This document shows, in pieces, positions 1 to 11,847 of a DNA stretch of 64,000 nt (its first letter is position 1; the number at the start of each line of letters is the position of its first letter). The DNA is from Nitzschia sp. pyKryTriq1. Lineage: Eukaryota > Bacillariophyta > Bacillariophyceae > Bacillariales > Bacillariaceae. The translations under genes were made by a program, and so were the position numbers. Location of the stretch: positions 744,001 to 808,000 of the forward strand of contig OY101130.1 of NCBI GenBank assembly GCA_956465555.1, written 5' to 3'. The notes beneath the pieces were generated by a model. The model did no database searches and was not told the origin of the DNA. It saw only the letters and a list, made by a program, of their open reading frames with translations.

Positions 1-2024
1 ACTCCAAGAAGTGGAAGGGCGCTAGATTTTGTATACAGGATGTCTTTGTTTGAGCGTCCAACGATTGATCTTGCCGGCAAACGCTTCACTGTACACGACT
101 CTACAGCACGGGGGCACCACCGAGCCGATGCTTCTTCATTGGAGGTCAGTGACGCCTCTTTGAGTGCCCTCTTACTCGGAATAGGGCGAGATGTCGGTCG
201 CGACGAAAGTTCGGAAAAAGGCGATCTCCGGCACAAGGTCGAGATGGGACCCGATGGATATCCCATGCTGTTCATGAAATTCGATCGAAAATCGAGCGAC
301 GAGGTTTGTACGGAAATCAAGCCGTACCGAATGTCTTTTGTCAGAGCGGCTTTGATGGTGACTTCTGCAAGACAGGAAGCTCAGCTTCAAGTAAGTTGTA
401 TTGAGGGCGCGATCATCTGACAAGAAAGTCTACTCTAATTTACCGCCGCGAATTCGCCTTTTTGCAGTGTCTTATGGAATGTGTCAAGGCTGGCTCGGCC
501 AAAAGTGCGACGAAGGCTAGGACCGATGCTCAGCTGAAACCTACAGTAAAAATTTTGGACTTTGCAAATGATCGAACCAATGATAGATTACGGGCATCGA
601 CGTTACTTCGAGACCTTAAACTCGGCGTCTATCACATTGACCGGGAGCAACTTAGGCGGAATGGTCTACTGATCCCTCGCTTCCCAACATCAATTCTGGA
701 GCTAAGTGCGGATGTAGAGGGACCAGTACAGGCTAAGGACGTGGTAGAGCTTTTTGGTACCAGCAAAGTGCCTCCAACTTCGACTCTTTATAAGATCCGT
801 TGCGTTGCTATTGTCGAACTTGTTGTTTCCGAGGATGAGGCGAACGAGTTAGAACCATATCTCAACGACGATGGTACGCTGGCCACTGAGTACAGAGAGG
901 AGTGGATAGTTTACCGGTCTATGAAAGACTTCCAGGCTCTTCACAAACAACTGAAATCAGAGGTAGCAAATGCAGAATCGTCGGCAAGTACAGGCTCTCG
1001 GCTTGTAGGGGCAGCTGCTGCGGCGTTTAGTGCTGCTTCTCAGGGAACACGGAGTAGAAAGGCACTCATACCCTCACTGGCACAGGCGAGCAAAACTGGT
1101 GCTATTGCTGTGACCCAGAAAGCAATCATCAAAAGGGGCGAACTCCTGAGTGAATATCTTGAATACCTTTTGTCCCCCGGCCATATTATCAACAGGTGCA
1201 TGGAGCTGCTGCTCTTTCTCGGGGCGTATTTCCCGTTTCCTTCGGAAATTGGAGTGACCAAAACAAAAAAACCCGTGCGACTGGTCGACCCACTCGGACG
1301 AACTAGCTTTACTCGTCAAGTGGCGTCTCGAGCCACGAGAAAGTCTAGCGCAAAGTGGTCAACAAACATCTCTGGTCCCCTAACATCGGGTCGCCCACAA
1401 TCCTCGGACGAATCGCAACAAATATTTCAACATGAGGTAGAAGCCACATTCACTGAGAAGATGGAAGATTCCGATTTGATTGAGGCCGTTTTAAGTAAAG
1501 TTGATCAAGTTCCTCTAGCCGATGTTCGAAATCGGCTTGTCGAGTTGGTGAAATATCAATTCGGCTTCGAGAATGCATCCTTCTTCCGCAGTAGACTGCT
1601 ATCGGCACTTGAGACTGCATCATTTGTCGCCATGACCAAGGGCAGCGAATTTCGAAAGCTGCTATACACAATACATCTGCAACAGCTTAATCCTGAGGCT
1701 ATTTCCAAACTCATTGAAAAAGTCTTGGACGTTCTTTGGCCGGATGGGTGCTGGCTTGTGCCCAGACCTTTGTTGACCCACGAAGAGGAGGTTGCTCTCC
1801 AAGATAATTCCCGCCAGAAACTCCATGAATGCTTCCCGGAGCAGATTCGAGCGATCCTTGGAAGAGAACTGACACGTGATGGTCTAGATATGGTTCATGA
1901 AATGCTTCAGAACAGGCTCGTCGTGAAAAGCCTTTTCTATATGCTGTTTGATTTACTATGGATCGAAGTGTTCCCGGAGCTCCGCGATGCGCTGCCATGT
2001 GCAACGGCCCTTGATATTGAATAA
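1..2024 (+). CDS. Sorting nexin with PX and Nexin_C domains (5' end outside window)
   Basis: Two exons, 1..390 and 468..2024, joined in phase 0 across a 77-nt GTAAGT...GCAG intron. The frame is open to base 1. The first ATG is at 40, but no stop precedes it, so the true start probably lies upstream. After a linker, a PX-type domain starts near TSTLYKIRCVAIVELV and runs through REEWIVYRSMKDFQALHKQL to the LLSEYLEYLL helix; a long Ala/Ser-rich insert lies between. The last 170 residues match the Nexin_C helical domain (RFGFENASFF-like core, RSRLLSALE, FPEQIRAILG, LVVKSLFYMLFDLLW). This order is typical of the SNX13/SNX14/SNX25 class, which bind phosphoinositides on endosomes or at ER contact sites; PXA and RGS domains would lie upstream and are not visible. 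The stop is 37 nt from the stop of the convergent PAS gene. Family call confident; subclass inferred. Confidence 0.85.
391..467 (+). other. Intron in the sorting nexin gene
   Basis: GTAAGT donor at 391 and TTTTTGCAG acceptor ending at 467. Removal joins ...EAQLQ to CLMECV without a frame change. It is given as an example of the short spliceosomal introns used throughout this window. Confidence 0.8.
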
Positions 2025-2061
2025 CAGGCAGTGCTGAAAAGAAGCATACCAGTCTTGCTCA

Positions 2062-5000
2062 CTATCCAACTGCTGTTACGGCCTCGTGAGGATTCGAAGA
2101 CTCCGAGTCCATGACATCGTCATCTGATTCTTCCAGCGCAGGCTCATTTCCTACCATCCGTGAAGCTGATTCTGCTAGTCCTCTTCCACGTTGAAGCCTT
2201 AGCTCTGACTTCGTAACACCGAGCATTTGAGCCTCGACAGTTGTCGAGGTTGATGACTGCGATTCTAGAGAGCCCAACTTTCGAGTTCCACCTTCAAGCG
2301 GCTCCAGCTGGATAACATAATGAGTGATAAGATGCCGCTTCCGATGTATCGAAACCTCGCGATGTAGGAAATTTCTACGAGGCTGCTGATGGTGGGGGCT
2401 CGTTTGGTTGGGGGGGTCACTCTGGTGATGTTTTCTTCTCTTCGGTTTGTGGTGGTGGCTCTCCTGGTCTTTGTCAGTGACCACAGCAAACGCTTCAGGA
2501 GAGCTGACTACAGGGGAAACGCCAATAGAACCTAACATGCATGAAATAACGGAGTTGTGAGTTTGTTCCGTAGCATTAAAATTGACCGGCATACTCACAA
2601 ACGAGTTCATTGACAACTTACAAGTGATATTCCGATAGGTCCCGTCGCAGTTGCTCGTAATACTACTTCCGTTGCTACCTTCCTCCCGGCTTTTAGATTG
2701 AAGCGTTCCGGGGGACGTCAGGATGGAAAAGTTCTGACCCAGAAGTGGCTTAGCATTGAGGTTGATGATGCCCCATCTGCCGAAGCCACTTGTCGCGATG
2801 AGCCTCTCGACGCTATCTTCTTGAGATGCAGCAGCCCGAGCCCGACCCGGTGCCTCAGCAGCCGTGAGCCCCTGCCTTTCTCTCGATTCCGTTTGGAACA
2901 AGCTGTCGTGAAAGTCTAGATTGGAGTCATAGTTTTCCAACAATACACCCGCGGCTGAATCCAAGCCGGGGGTCTCTTCATATTTCTCTTCATGGCGCTG
3001 GTGAACCTGCGAGACCTCAGCGAGCGTCTGCAGATCTGGCATAGTTAACAAATTCGAAATGGGCTTACCCACAACTGCATGCGAGTCAATGCCAGAGAGT
3101 CGACAGTATGCAGCATTTGTGTGTATCACGAGAAAAGGTGGGGTTGCGCTGACAACAATTCTATGCGAGACAACAGAAACGTGAGAGACCCACGCGGTAT
3201 TTATATGGGAAACAACACTGCAAACTCGTACCTCGGATCTTTTGTGAATGAAAGAACTTTATCCAAAGTAACTGGGCGACCAGGTTTTATGAGGGCGCTT
3301 TCCTCGCGTTCACGGCTTCCCTCGGATGATTCCATTTCTTGCTGCACTTTCTCTTCGTATTCCCGGCGCATTATTTGCCTTTTTCTCTTCTTGTCTTGCA
3401 GTTTCCGTTCTCTGACTGCGTTTGAATTGATCTTGTTGGACAGTATATTTGATTGCGCTGGGCTATCAAGATCATGCTGAATTGGGTCGCTCATGTTTGG
3501 ATAATGGCGATGACCAGGTGGGTGGGAAGTATCTGCAACTCCAATGATCGGTACGTTGCCCTTCGTTTCATTGTTGGAATTGGTGGCATCAGAGTTTCCT
3601 TCTCCACTGTTGTTTTCTGCGCTGTTGTCCATCATTTCCTCACTACTACCTTTAACATCATTTCCACTGGCGGAAGAGCCGTTTCCATTGGAGGAAATAC
3701 CCCCTTGGTCGTTGCCGCTACCGGAGCTACCTCCTTGGTTTGAACCGCTACCAGTGCCACTCCCAGTATTCCCCGCACTTCCAGAGCCAGAAGTTGACAT
3801 TTGGTGGGTGTTGCTAGCTCCACTTGATCCTGTTCGAGAAGATGAGTATTCTGACACAACAGCCGGCACGCCGAAACCTATAGCGTTTTGCGGTGCTTCG
3901 GCGTTGTTTCTACTCTCTGACGAGGAGGCTGAGGCGCTTTCCTGCCTCTCAGCGATATCATCGTCAAGAATCTCACGATCATTATCAGCATAATTGTCAT
4001 TATCTTGTCTTGCATTTTCGATTCTGGGTGGCTCTTCTTCATGGTTGAATCCTTCCTCTTGGCCACGAAATACTGGGTGTTGTATTCGTACTCTTTTGTC
4101 CGAGGAAGACGTTGACGACGTATTGGAGCCACCATGAGATGAGTTGTTTGACCCTTCGTTGGCCGGGTCGTCAGCTGATTTATTTCTCAAATGCTTTCGC
4201 TTTACTCGAGCAAGGACGACCATCGACGAGCCTGTGACGATAAAAGAAAGTGTTCAGTGAGGACATTTTCACAACGAAGAAGGTGGCATGCAGTAGACTA
4301 CGCACAATCGCTTTCGTTCGATCCATCGTTTATTTCCTTCGTGGCCAAACCACTACCAGTAGGACCAGCTAGCTCAAGGCTACGCGAATCAGTATGCGGC
4401 TCAGCTGCTGATGTGGCCAAAACCTGCCCCCCGCCCCCATCTTCTGATCTCTCGATCTCCAATTCCGATGAGGGACGATCGCCGGGATCCTCCGACGCTG
4501 GCGACTGCAAGAGGCTCATTCCATGAGCATGGAAGAAGGGCCGAACAACCTGAAAAATGTGAGTCAAGTATAATTAGCACATAATCTGTTTTGTTCTTGC
4601 TCCATTTACCTCCATCAAGTTCATGTATTGGTCTATGCTTGGCGTGGCTTGGTTACTGATTCTATCTGGCACCTGTTGCTCTTCCTTCTGGTTCTGGTTG
4701 GACGTGGGGTGGGCATTATGTGGATATGTGGAAAGAGATGATGTCCGAATATGGTCAACTGTACTGAGATCTATGCGAGGATCCATAGGGTGCTGTATCC
4801 GAATGCCATTCCACTGCGGCCAAACTGCATCTACCGGCATGCCCCTGCCAATGTCAAAACCTTCGTCTGCAGTTTTTGGATCATTCGTCAAATCGCTACC
4901 ATCTTCTTGTAGTGCCGCTTGAGAGCTAGACCGTATTCCAGAAGACGCGCTCTTGCCCTTACTGATTTTTGAGTCCTTCCCATTTGGTTTGTCCTCCTTT

Positions 5001-5284
5001 TTGTCTCCGCTAACTTTCAAGCGTTTCATCTCCTTCTCGGGGACGGAGGATCTTTTCACGGCATCGTCAGAGGATGCATCAGAGGAAGAGCAGTCTGCGC
5101 TATAGCCGCCTCCGCCGCCACTACCGCCCCCCTTCCCCCCTTCGCTACCAGTGCTTGACGATTCCACATTATCATCAGGACATTGTTTCGTCTTCGGCGC
5201 CTCGAGGGAGTCGTTATCATCTTCGTCGACGTCGACGTTATTTCTTCTCGCCGGGCTTCCATTGATCCCGTTGCTACTTTTCAT
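2062..5284 (-). CDS. PAS-domain protein, large (about 1005 aa)
   Basis: Four exons on the minus strand: 5284..4610, 4549..4306, 4231..3232 and 3160..2062. All joins keep frame (donors GTAAAT, GTGCGT, GTACGA). The first 640 residues are Ser/Gly/Asn-rich, acidic and low complexity, with basic patches such as RKLQDKKRKRQIMRREYEEK that could be nuclear-localising or DNA-binding. The PAS core begins at about residue 640 (RIVVSATPPFLVIHTNAAYC, then RLSG and VVGKPISNLL). After a His/Lys-rich loop the fold seems to finish with ITHYVIQLEPLEGG. The protein ends in AVTAVG. Diatom genomes carry many PAS proteins thought to be sensors or regulators; no ligand residue is identifiable. The divergent gene at 7037 is a probable paralog. 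Exon 3/4 joining is strongly supported because it completes the PAS N-terminus. Function beyond PAS is unknown. Confidence 0.82.
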
Positions 5285-7036
5285 TGTGCTGTTCGTATAT
5301 TGTTGTTTCGATAAAGTGCACGCTATCCTCTTTTGTTTATGGTGCGTCGAATGCTTGAACCAAGCAAGTAGTTTGTGAACTCACAACTCGTGCCCTGTAG
5401 ATGCACTGAAATGGTACGTACTGTTCGTACGAGGAGGGCTGTTTTCCAAGCAATCAGCAGCCCAAACGCAAAATTTCGCGAGTTTCGTGGTCGGTTCGTT
5501 GTAAACCGCAACGAGCACTTTTTGCTGCCACATAGAGCACCTAGAGAACAAATGATTTACTTAATGGAATTCTTTGTTATTAATACCAAAAATAAATATT
5601 ATTCATTATTGTATTTAAAGGCAACTTTGTTGGATTTATTTTTCGATGAAGAAGCTCGTATCCATTTAAGTAAGAAGTCATAACTTTTTCACTTGGTAAT
5701 CTCGAGCTCTTCCAACAATAAAGTTTGACCTCGTCAGGCCACGCTTTCGGATGTCAACTTGCGTCACTTCATCTAAATGATTTGATTGGTCAATAAACCA
5801 CAATTACTCACATGAAGGCGATTAATGAATCTGTGTTGGGCTTATATCGCAGCATGTTCTCTCACTTCGGATTTCGTATGAATGGCGGGACTGCTGGTAG
5901 AGGTCGTTACTAACTGACGTGGTGCGTGTCCGTGTGCATACCAGTACGTAGTCTACAGTACAGTATACCGGTACCCCGGTAGTACCGTAGGCCCTATGGC
6001 TTCCACGCGGCCACCGGCCAGACCGGGGTATGAACCCCGTTTTGAGTGGGACCGTTACCCCCCAACTACCCCTACTTCAAAAAGTTAGCTTTATATCCTC
6101 ATTCAGCCCATCCATCAAGTAGTAGCTCAAAAGAAGTAACTTTTCACTAGTCAATTTTACCAAGTTTTGGCTTTAGTGACATTCACGGTGTTTCTTGCAC
6201 AGGCACAACAGCGGAGCAACAGAAACGCGATGCAACTGGTGACGGACAGATAGTGAATGACGTCGAGTGACGTGGGCCAAAGCTTCGATCGGTGTCATGG
6301 TAGTGACGTTCCCAGTAGTACGGGTGCGAACTTGCCCAAAAAGGTGCAATATTACTCGAATACAAAGAACTGTTAAGTAATGTTTTGACCGTTCAGACAT
6401 AACAGTGCGGGCGACGCTTTCTGACGTATGTATGTAGACTACTGGAAGGTCGAGGAGGAGTGATACAAAACTGCGCGAAATTTTTCAGTATACGTACGAA
6501 GTAAATGATACTAAAGCAAAGCATTTGTCCAAAACAGGTGAGAAGTCAGCAACGTGCTAACTGTAAAAGACAAAAACATGTTGGTAAAAGCCGTGTCTTG
6601 GTTTCCATTCGCGAGCAAATCGATGACCGAAAATGACATCATCGATCGAAGGCATATACTCTATTCACATCAATAATCCTAAAAACTCTACGGTGATCCA
6701 CGTCGTCCGTCCTGCTATCTACAAGTTTCTCTACATGCGCAGTTTAGTTACTGCAGGGCGCTCGTGGGATGAGGGTGCCATCAACGAGTGAGATCAAATC
6801 CACGCGTTTTTCTTTCGAGGAGCTTTTGATCGATTTTTGGGTGGATTGCTATTATTACAGTATGTTCGATCGTGGCCCCTCGCTCTCGCCCATCAATCAA
6901 GAATCGTTCATCGCATCGCATCTCCGCCTCCTGACTATCAAACAAGACATAAAGAAAAAGCCCCGAAGAACGGAAGACTCCTTGAGACTGCCGTATTAAT
7001 ATCTTTTAACTACCAAAGAAAGGACGAACGAATATA
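5285..7036. promoter_or_regulatory. 1.75 kb region between divergent PAS genes (presumed bidirectional promoter)
   Basis: There is no convincing reading frame here; only short unconserved ORFs occur. It separates the start codons of the two head-to-head PAS genes, so it probably holds both promoters and 5' UTRs. It contains a cluster of GTAC-type short palindromes at about 5940-5990 and a run of TGACGT/TGACGTC-like sequences (about 5915, 6240-6270, 6300) that resemble CRE or bZIP binding sites. The bZIP reading is an inference from motif shape only. Confidence 0.4.
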
Positions 7037-8302
7037 ATGAAGCTACACCATTCTACTGAAGGAGCCTATGCTGAAGCGGTTGAGGCATCGGCTGAGCGCA
7101 TTCTCTTCGTGTCAAAGGACAGCGGGGAAAGCAGCGGGTATTCTTCGGATAACGAAGCCTCCAATGCGCAAGATTTAGAGGCTTGTAGTGTGGATAGTAG
7201 AACTTCGTCTTCGTTGAGTGGATATTCGACCTCAAAAACAGAGGATGCCGAGCAAGATGACATTGAAAGTGAGATTCTATTCCTCCAGGAGAAACAAAGC
7301 CTCCTCAAACGCGCAATATCCGCTATGAAGAGAGAAGATGCCTACGAGGCATCAAGAGCACGAGACACTGTCAACGGAAAGAACGAGAGAAAAGATTCTT
7401 CGTTATGGGACGAGGCGAGGGAAATCGTTGATATTTTGAATCGCCGCGACGACGACGAAAGCCCGGTGAGGATCGAAAAGAGACACACCAGAGAAATTAT
7501 CGAAAATCGCGAAAGGTCACTCAAGAAACCGAGGATCGATGTAAGCTCTGTTACTTGTGTCTCATCTGGAACACTTGATGGAGGGAAGGAAGTGAAAGAG
7601 TCCTCAGCAGCCCTCCAAAGAGCGATTCCCACGATGCCTTTTGTGGTCAACGGGCCTTGGATGGGGCAAGCGCTCGCCGGCTGTAGCCCGTCTGCCGCTC
7701 GTGGGTGGGAGGTTCTAAATGATCCAGACTTGGGACTCCTTGTTGTGCCGCCATCGGTCCAAAGTTTTCAAAAAGGAGTGGAGCTGAAAGATGCACTTGC
7801 TTTGACACCTGATGCACAGTAAGTACTAGTATGGCTGGAGGAGAATGCATGTCGGTTGACGTCCTTGCCTATCTAACACTTTGCCATGTACGCACATAGG
7901 TTGGTGACTTTATCAACCCCTCCATTCTACGTAGTGCACGCCAACAGAGCATTCTGCCTCTTCTCAGGGTTGTTGAGCGCGGATATTATTGGGAAGCCGA
8001 TCGAGTCTCTTCTACAGGTCGTGGTAGATCAGGACACAGGCGCCCTTGATGTGAATGCAAACGGGGGATTGAGCAGCAGTTTCGTCCTTTCCAGGAAACT
8101 ATGCCAGCTTGAAATAACGCCAGTTACTGACAAGTTCAGAAATCTGAAAGGGGGCATATCCCACCTGCTTGTAAAGGTTCAAGCTAGGGATTCAGCTGAG
8201 GTCGGCCACGACCACGTAAGCAATGGTGTCACTGGATCACTCATATCAAAGAATCTAGAGTCTGTGCGTGGACACCATGAAGTGTTTGGTGCTGTTGGAT
8301 AG
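7037..8302 (+). CDS. PAS-domain protein, small (about 394 aa)
   Basis: Two exons, 7037..7818 and 7900..8302, phase 2 join over an 81-nt intron (GTAAGT...CATAG). The N-terminal 260 residues are Ser-rich, acidic and charged, with a coiled-coil-like stretch (EILFLQEKQSLLKRAISAMK) and a basic patch (RERSLKKPRIDV). The PAS core starts at the join: QLVTLSTPPFYVVHANRAFC, then LFSG and IIGKPIESLL, ending SHLLVKVQA. The C-terminus is HHEVFGAVG. Both the PAS entry motif (TPPFxVxHxNxAxC..SG....GKPI..LL) and the AVG terminus match the neighbour that diverges at 5284, so the two are likely duplicates. A signalling or transcriptional role is inferred from the family; no partner or cofactor can be deduced. 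Confidence 0.82.
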
Positions 8303-9088
8303 GGGCATTTTGCCTCTACTCTACTAGTATCGCGGCGCTAAGAGATTGACATCCCCATAACAAAATTGCCTTATCCCTTTTTCCAGGATTTCACTCCCCT
8401 TTTTTTAATACGCCTTCCCGAAATCGAACAATTAATTTAGCCTACCCCCAAATTCCTTTCCCTCATTCTTTTGCGAGTACGAATATGTAATGATACAGAG
8501 GCAATTTACCCCAAGTCAACGTCATTTCGTGTGACTAATCTTCAAAGACCTTGCAATAGATCTTAGGAACATTGGAGAGAATAGAGAACTTGTTGACTTG
8601 CATTTCCTTGAGGATTTGCATGATCGCCAGTCTCCGATATTCGGAGACATTCGGCGGAACCATTCGCCGCACGTTTGGGCAATCGTATCCGTAAGCGCGT
8701 TATCCAAAAAGGGGGACGTGCTGGATAGCGCAGTTCGCTCTCGACGAGGTTCGCCCCGAAATGAACGGTACCCCCTTTTTTGCGTTTTCGCGCCAAGAAC
8801 TTGCTGGACGCGCTCGTTTATTGAAATATATACGAGTTCGTAGATATTAATATCGAATGTATTACTGTACTGTACATCTCGCGCAATGCCGTTTCCAAAC
8901 GAAACCGCAAACCCGGCAAAAAAAAATTGCACAAGACGCAAGCGAGAAGTGCCGAGTGCCGTGAAGCCTCGATCATTCTTATTACATTGCTTGTACAACT
9001 CTCCATCATACAAGTATCAGCACTTGCTACCGGTATCATTCTTTCAGAGTCATAGTATTGTGGGCCAGGAATTATAAAACTCTTTGCA
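8303..9088. other. Intergenic region, no gene seen
   Basis: This 0.8 kb lies between the small PAS gene and the transporter gene. T/C-rich sequence follows the PAS stop (about 8370-8480), likely 3' UTR and terminator. A 163-codon minus-strand ORF (8522..9013) has no recognisable domain and is not called. Confidence 0.5.
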
Positions 9089-11847
9089 ATGGAAGACCCG
9101 TCGGGAAATCATGGTCATGTGCTGTGCCCACCCGGGGAATCGGGGCCCCGCAGATCTACACAAGAGCCTTTAGAAACGGCAGCAGCGAACGCCGAGGCTG
9201 CAAGAATGGCCGACGAGCTGGGTGTGTCATCGTCAGTCCGTCTGAATTCTGTGCGGCGAGAAGGAGAGGCTGCGAGTTCGTCTGCTGTCATCGGCGTTGT
9301 ATCTCAAGGCTCCTTGACTGTTGCGAGCAAGAAAAGACGCGCTTTTAAACTGTTTGGTCGAACTTCTACTTCAAGTTCTGATTCGATGGAAGACGAAACC
9401 AAGACATACCAAGCTGTACCTGCAGATGGAAGTACCACCGGTGTTGGATTGCTCAATCGAACTAATGACGCGCAAACCGCTGGTAGACATGTTCCCAGGG
9501 ACTCTAGAGACTCGAGCTCCGCTTCCTTCACTTCGATACTAGCGAATAATGCTCAGAACCAACAACAATCGACGTACACCCAGACTGGTACATTTGCATT
9601 TGTGAGCGCGAGTCATTTCTTTGAAGACGACGATGAAACAATTCGAACGGACGGACCCCATCTTTTTGACGAGAACGGTCACCGGGCGCCGTATCGAGAA
9701 GGTCCATACGACTTTCACCACGAGGAAGATGGCCGACTGATCAAGAAGCGCTGGTGTAAGTGGATAGCAGGCTGTGTTCTGTGCCACGAAGATCGTTGAT
9801 CTCTCACATTTTTTCTCTGCGAAGACGGGCGAATGGAAGATGGGTACTTGGCTTATACATCAATCTACTTGCATGAATACCTGGGCTTCAATATTTATAT
9901 GCCCCTTACTCCTGAACAACAAGATCAGATGAAAAAGGACGAGTTTATCCCAGATTGGATGGAGAACTTTTCATCTCTGCCTAATCTTGCTATCCCACTC
10001 TCCTATTTTTGCATCGGAGTTGGCTTGCAACTGCTAAGGACGCCGCTTATCGTCTACTTTATTCAGGATCTGGGCGCGTCGGCAGCAGAGGTCAACGTTT
10101 TATTCACAGTCAGTGAGTTGGAGTACCGGCGGCAGCATTCTCTTTTCATTTCTCGCCATCTTCGGTGGACTCATCATTTCAATTATGCCCCCCTTCTTTT
10201 CAGTGGCTGTTCCGTGGTGCTTTAAGGTGATATACGGGTTTTTGTCAGACTGTCTTCCAATATCTGGCTTGAGAAGAAAGCCGTATTTCATGACGGGGTG
10301 GCTTGTTTACATCATCGCAAACTTTGTGCTCATGCTCTCGCCTGCGCCGGGTATTGGGATGTGTATATTGTTTGTTTTCGTAATGACTGCTGGTTACATG
10401 CTTGCTGATGTCATGACAGATGCCCTCATCGTTGAACGTTCGAAGTACGAATGTCAGGAGACGCAAGGCACGATGCAAAGCAAAGGGTATATAATTCGAT
10501 TTTTCGGCAGTTTCATTGGATCGCTCGTCGGTGCAGTAGTCTATAATAAGGATGAGTGGGAATGGTACTTGCCGATGCGGTTGGTGTTTTTTATCAATGG
10601 AGCGGTACCACTTGTGTTTTTGCTTCCTGTCGTTCCATACCTACTTGAACTCGACACCAATTGTGCACCAAAGAACTTTTACCAGCAGTGCCGAGAATTA
10701 TTCCAGACAGTCCAACTTCGAGCGGTATGGCAACCAATGACCTTTGTTTACATATACAATGCTTTGCAATTGACCAACGCCGCGTGGATGAATTTCCTCG
10801 TGGAGGGTTTGGATTTCTCCGCGTGGGAGATTGGACTTGTCTCAATATTTGGGGTAAGTTTTTGTCTCACATAAGTTTTGGGGTGGTGACACGTTGTCTC
10901 ACCATTAGTTCAGTCAATTATGGCTTGGTTGGGGATTATGACGTACAAGAAGTTCTTCTTCGGTAGTAACTGGCGGGTTGTTTACTTCTGGTGTACTACC
11001 CTAGCGTCTGTGATTGCTCTTGGGCAGTTGATCTTGGTGTTTGGCCTAAACAAACGCATCATCGGCATTCCCGACATCATTTTTTCAATGGGGGATGATG
11101 TCTTGGTCGAATTTGTGGTCGCGGTCCAGTTTCTACCCATGGTAAGTTTGTTGGCACGGTTGAGGACCAAAGTGGGTGCTTCAATTCATGGTCTCACAAA
11201 CTACCCCCCCCCCCCCTCCATCCCCCCCTTCCCCCCTGCACAGTGCATCATGTATTTGGGTCTTTGGTGCGTTTTTGTTTGTTCTTGTAGGCTATCTTTT
11301 TCATCATTTGTGCTCAACCCCACCCTTCTTCGGCCTTTCACAGCCCAGCGGGATCCGAAGGTGAGTCGAAGTGCAGCTCGTCGAGGGCTTCTTTATGATC
11401 CTGGACCTCTCTGACCCCTCTTGTTTGTGTACAGGAACGACATACGCAATGCTAACGACATGGAGCAATCTCGCGGGTTCTCTGGCATTCGATATTTCGA
11501 CGGCTTTGACATCGGTCTGGGATGTGAGCTCGCAGACAATATCTGAGGGAAATTTCTCTGGGGTTTGGAGATTGAGTTTATTTTGTGGATTGGTCGGTCC
11601 TATTCCGTTGTTGCTACTGGGTCTAATCCCTGAAAGCAAAGAAGATCAGCGTCGTCTTCAAAAGGATAAAACGAAGCATTGGTGGGCAGGAGTCATTTTT
11701 TTGAGTGTGATGATACTTACTCTTGCTATCACATTTGTTGAGTCCGTTTATGAAGTTTGGTTCCGGGATGAAAGCGGCCACTTCGCAACCGAGGAGGTGG
11801 AAGAAAATGCACAAAGAAGGCTTAAACGCTTGATTGTGGGCCACTGA
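9089..11847 (+). CDS. BT1/folate-biopterin-type major facilitator transporter (about 761 aa)
   Basis: Seven exons: 9089..9755, 9825..10112, 10204..10853, 10914..11141, 11244..11266, 11344..11360 and 11435..11847. All phases close (2286 nt). The first about 230 residues are hydrophilic and Ser-rich, followed by many membrane helices. Family marks: the loop reading VPWCFKVIYGFLSDCLPISG then RRKPYF after helix 2; DVMTDALIVE; QGTMQSKGYIIRFFGS; and, only after splicing two tiny exons, GLCPAGSEGTTYAMLTTWSN, which matches the conserved CPxGxEGT...S segment of BT1 transporters. This family moves folates or pteridines in Leishmania, cyanobacteria and plant plastids; the diatom substrate cannot be read from sequence. 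The long N-terminus has no obvious signal peptide. Confidence 0.88.
11142..11243 (+). other. Intron with poly-C tract before a 23-nt micro-exon
   Basis: Donor GTAAGT at 11142; acceptor GCACAG ends at 11243. From about 11202 the intron is almost pure C broken by a few T and A, instead of the usual T-rich tract. The exon that follows (11244..11266) is only 23 nt, so a strong pyrimidine tract may be needed to define it. Confidence 0.7.

Noticed and set aside
3544-3993. 149-codon plus-strand Leu/Pro-rich ORF
   Set aside because: Antisense to the Ser/Gly/Asn-rich exon of the PAS gene; composition artefact.
3232-4231. bHLH or bZIP domain in the large PAS protein
   Set aside because: The basic stretch RKLQDKKRKRQIMRREYEEK tempted this call, but no leucine heptads or helix-loop-helix follow within the expected distance.
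8522-9013. 163-codon minus-strand ORF
   Set aside because: No motif, lies in the transporter's promoter region, and no splice partner.
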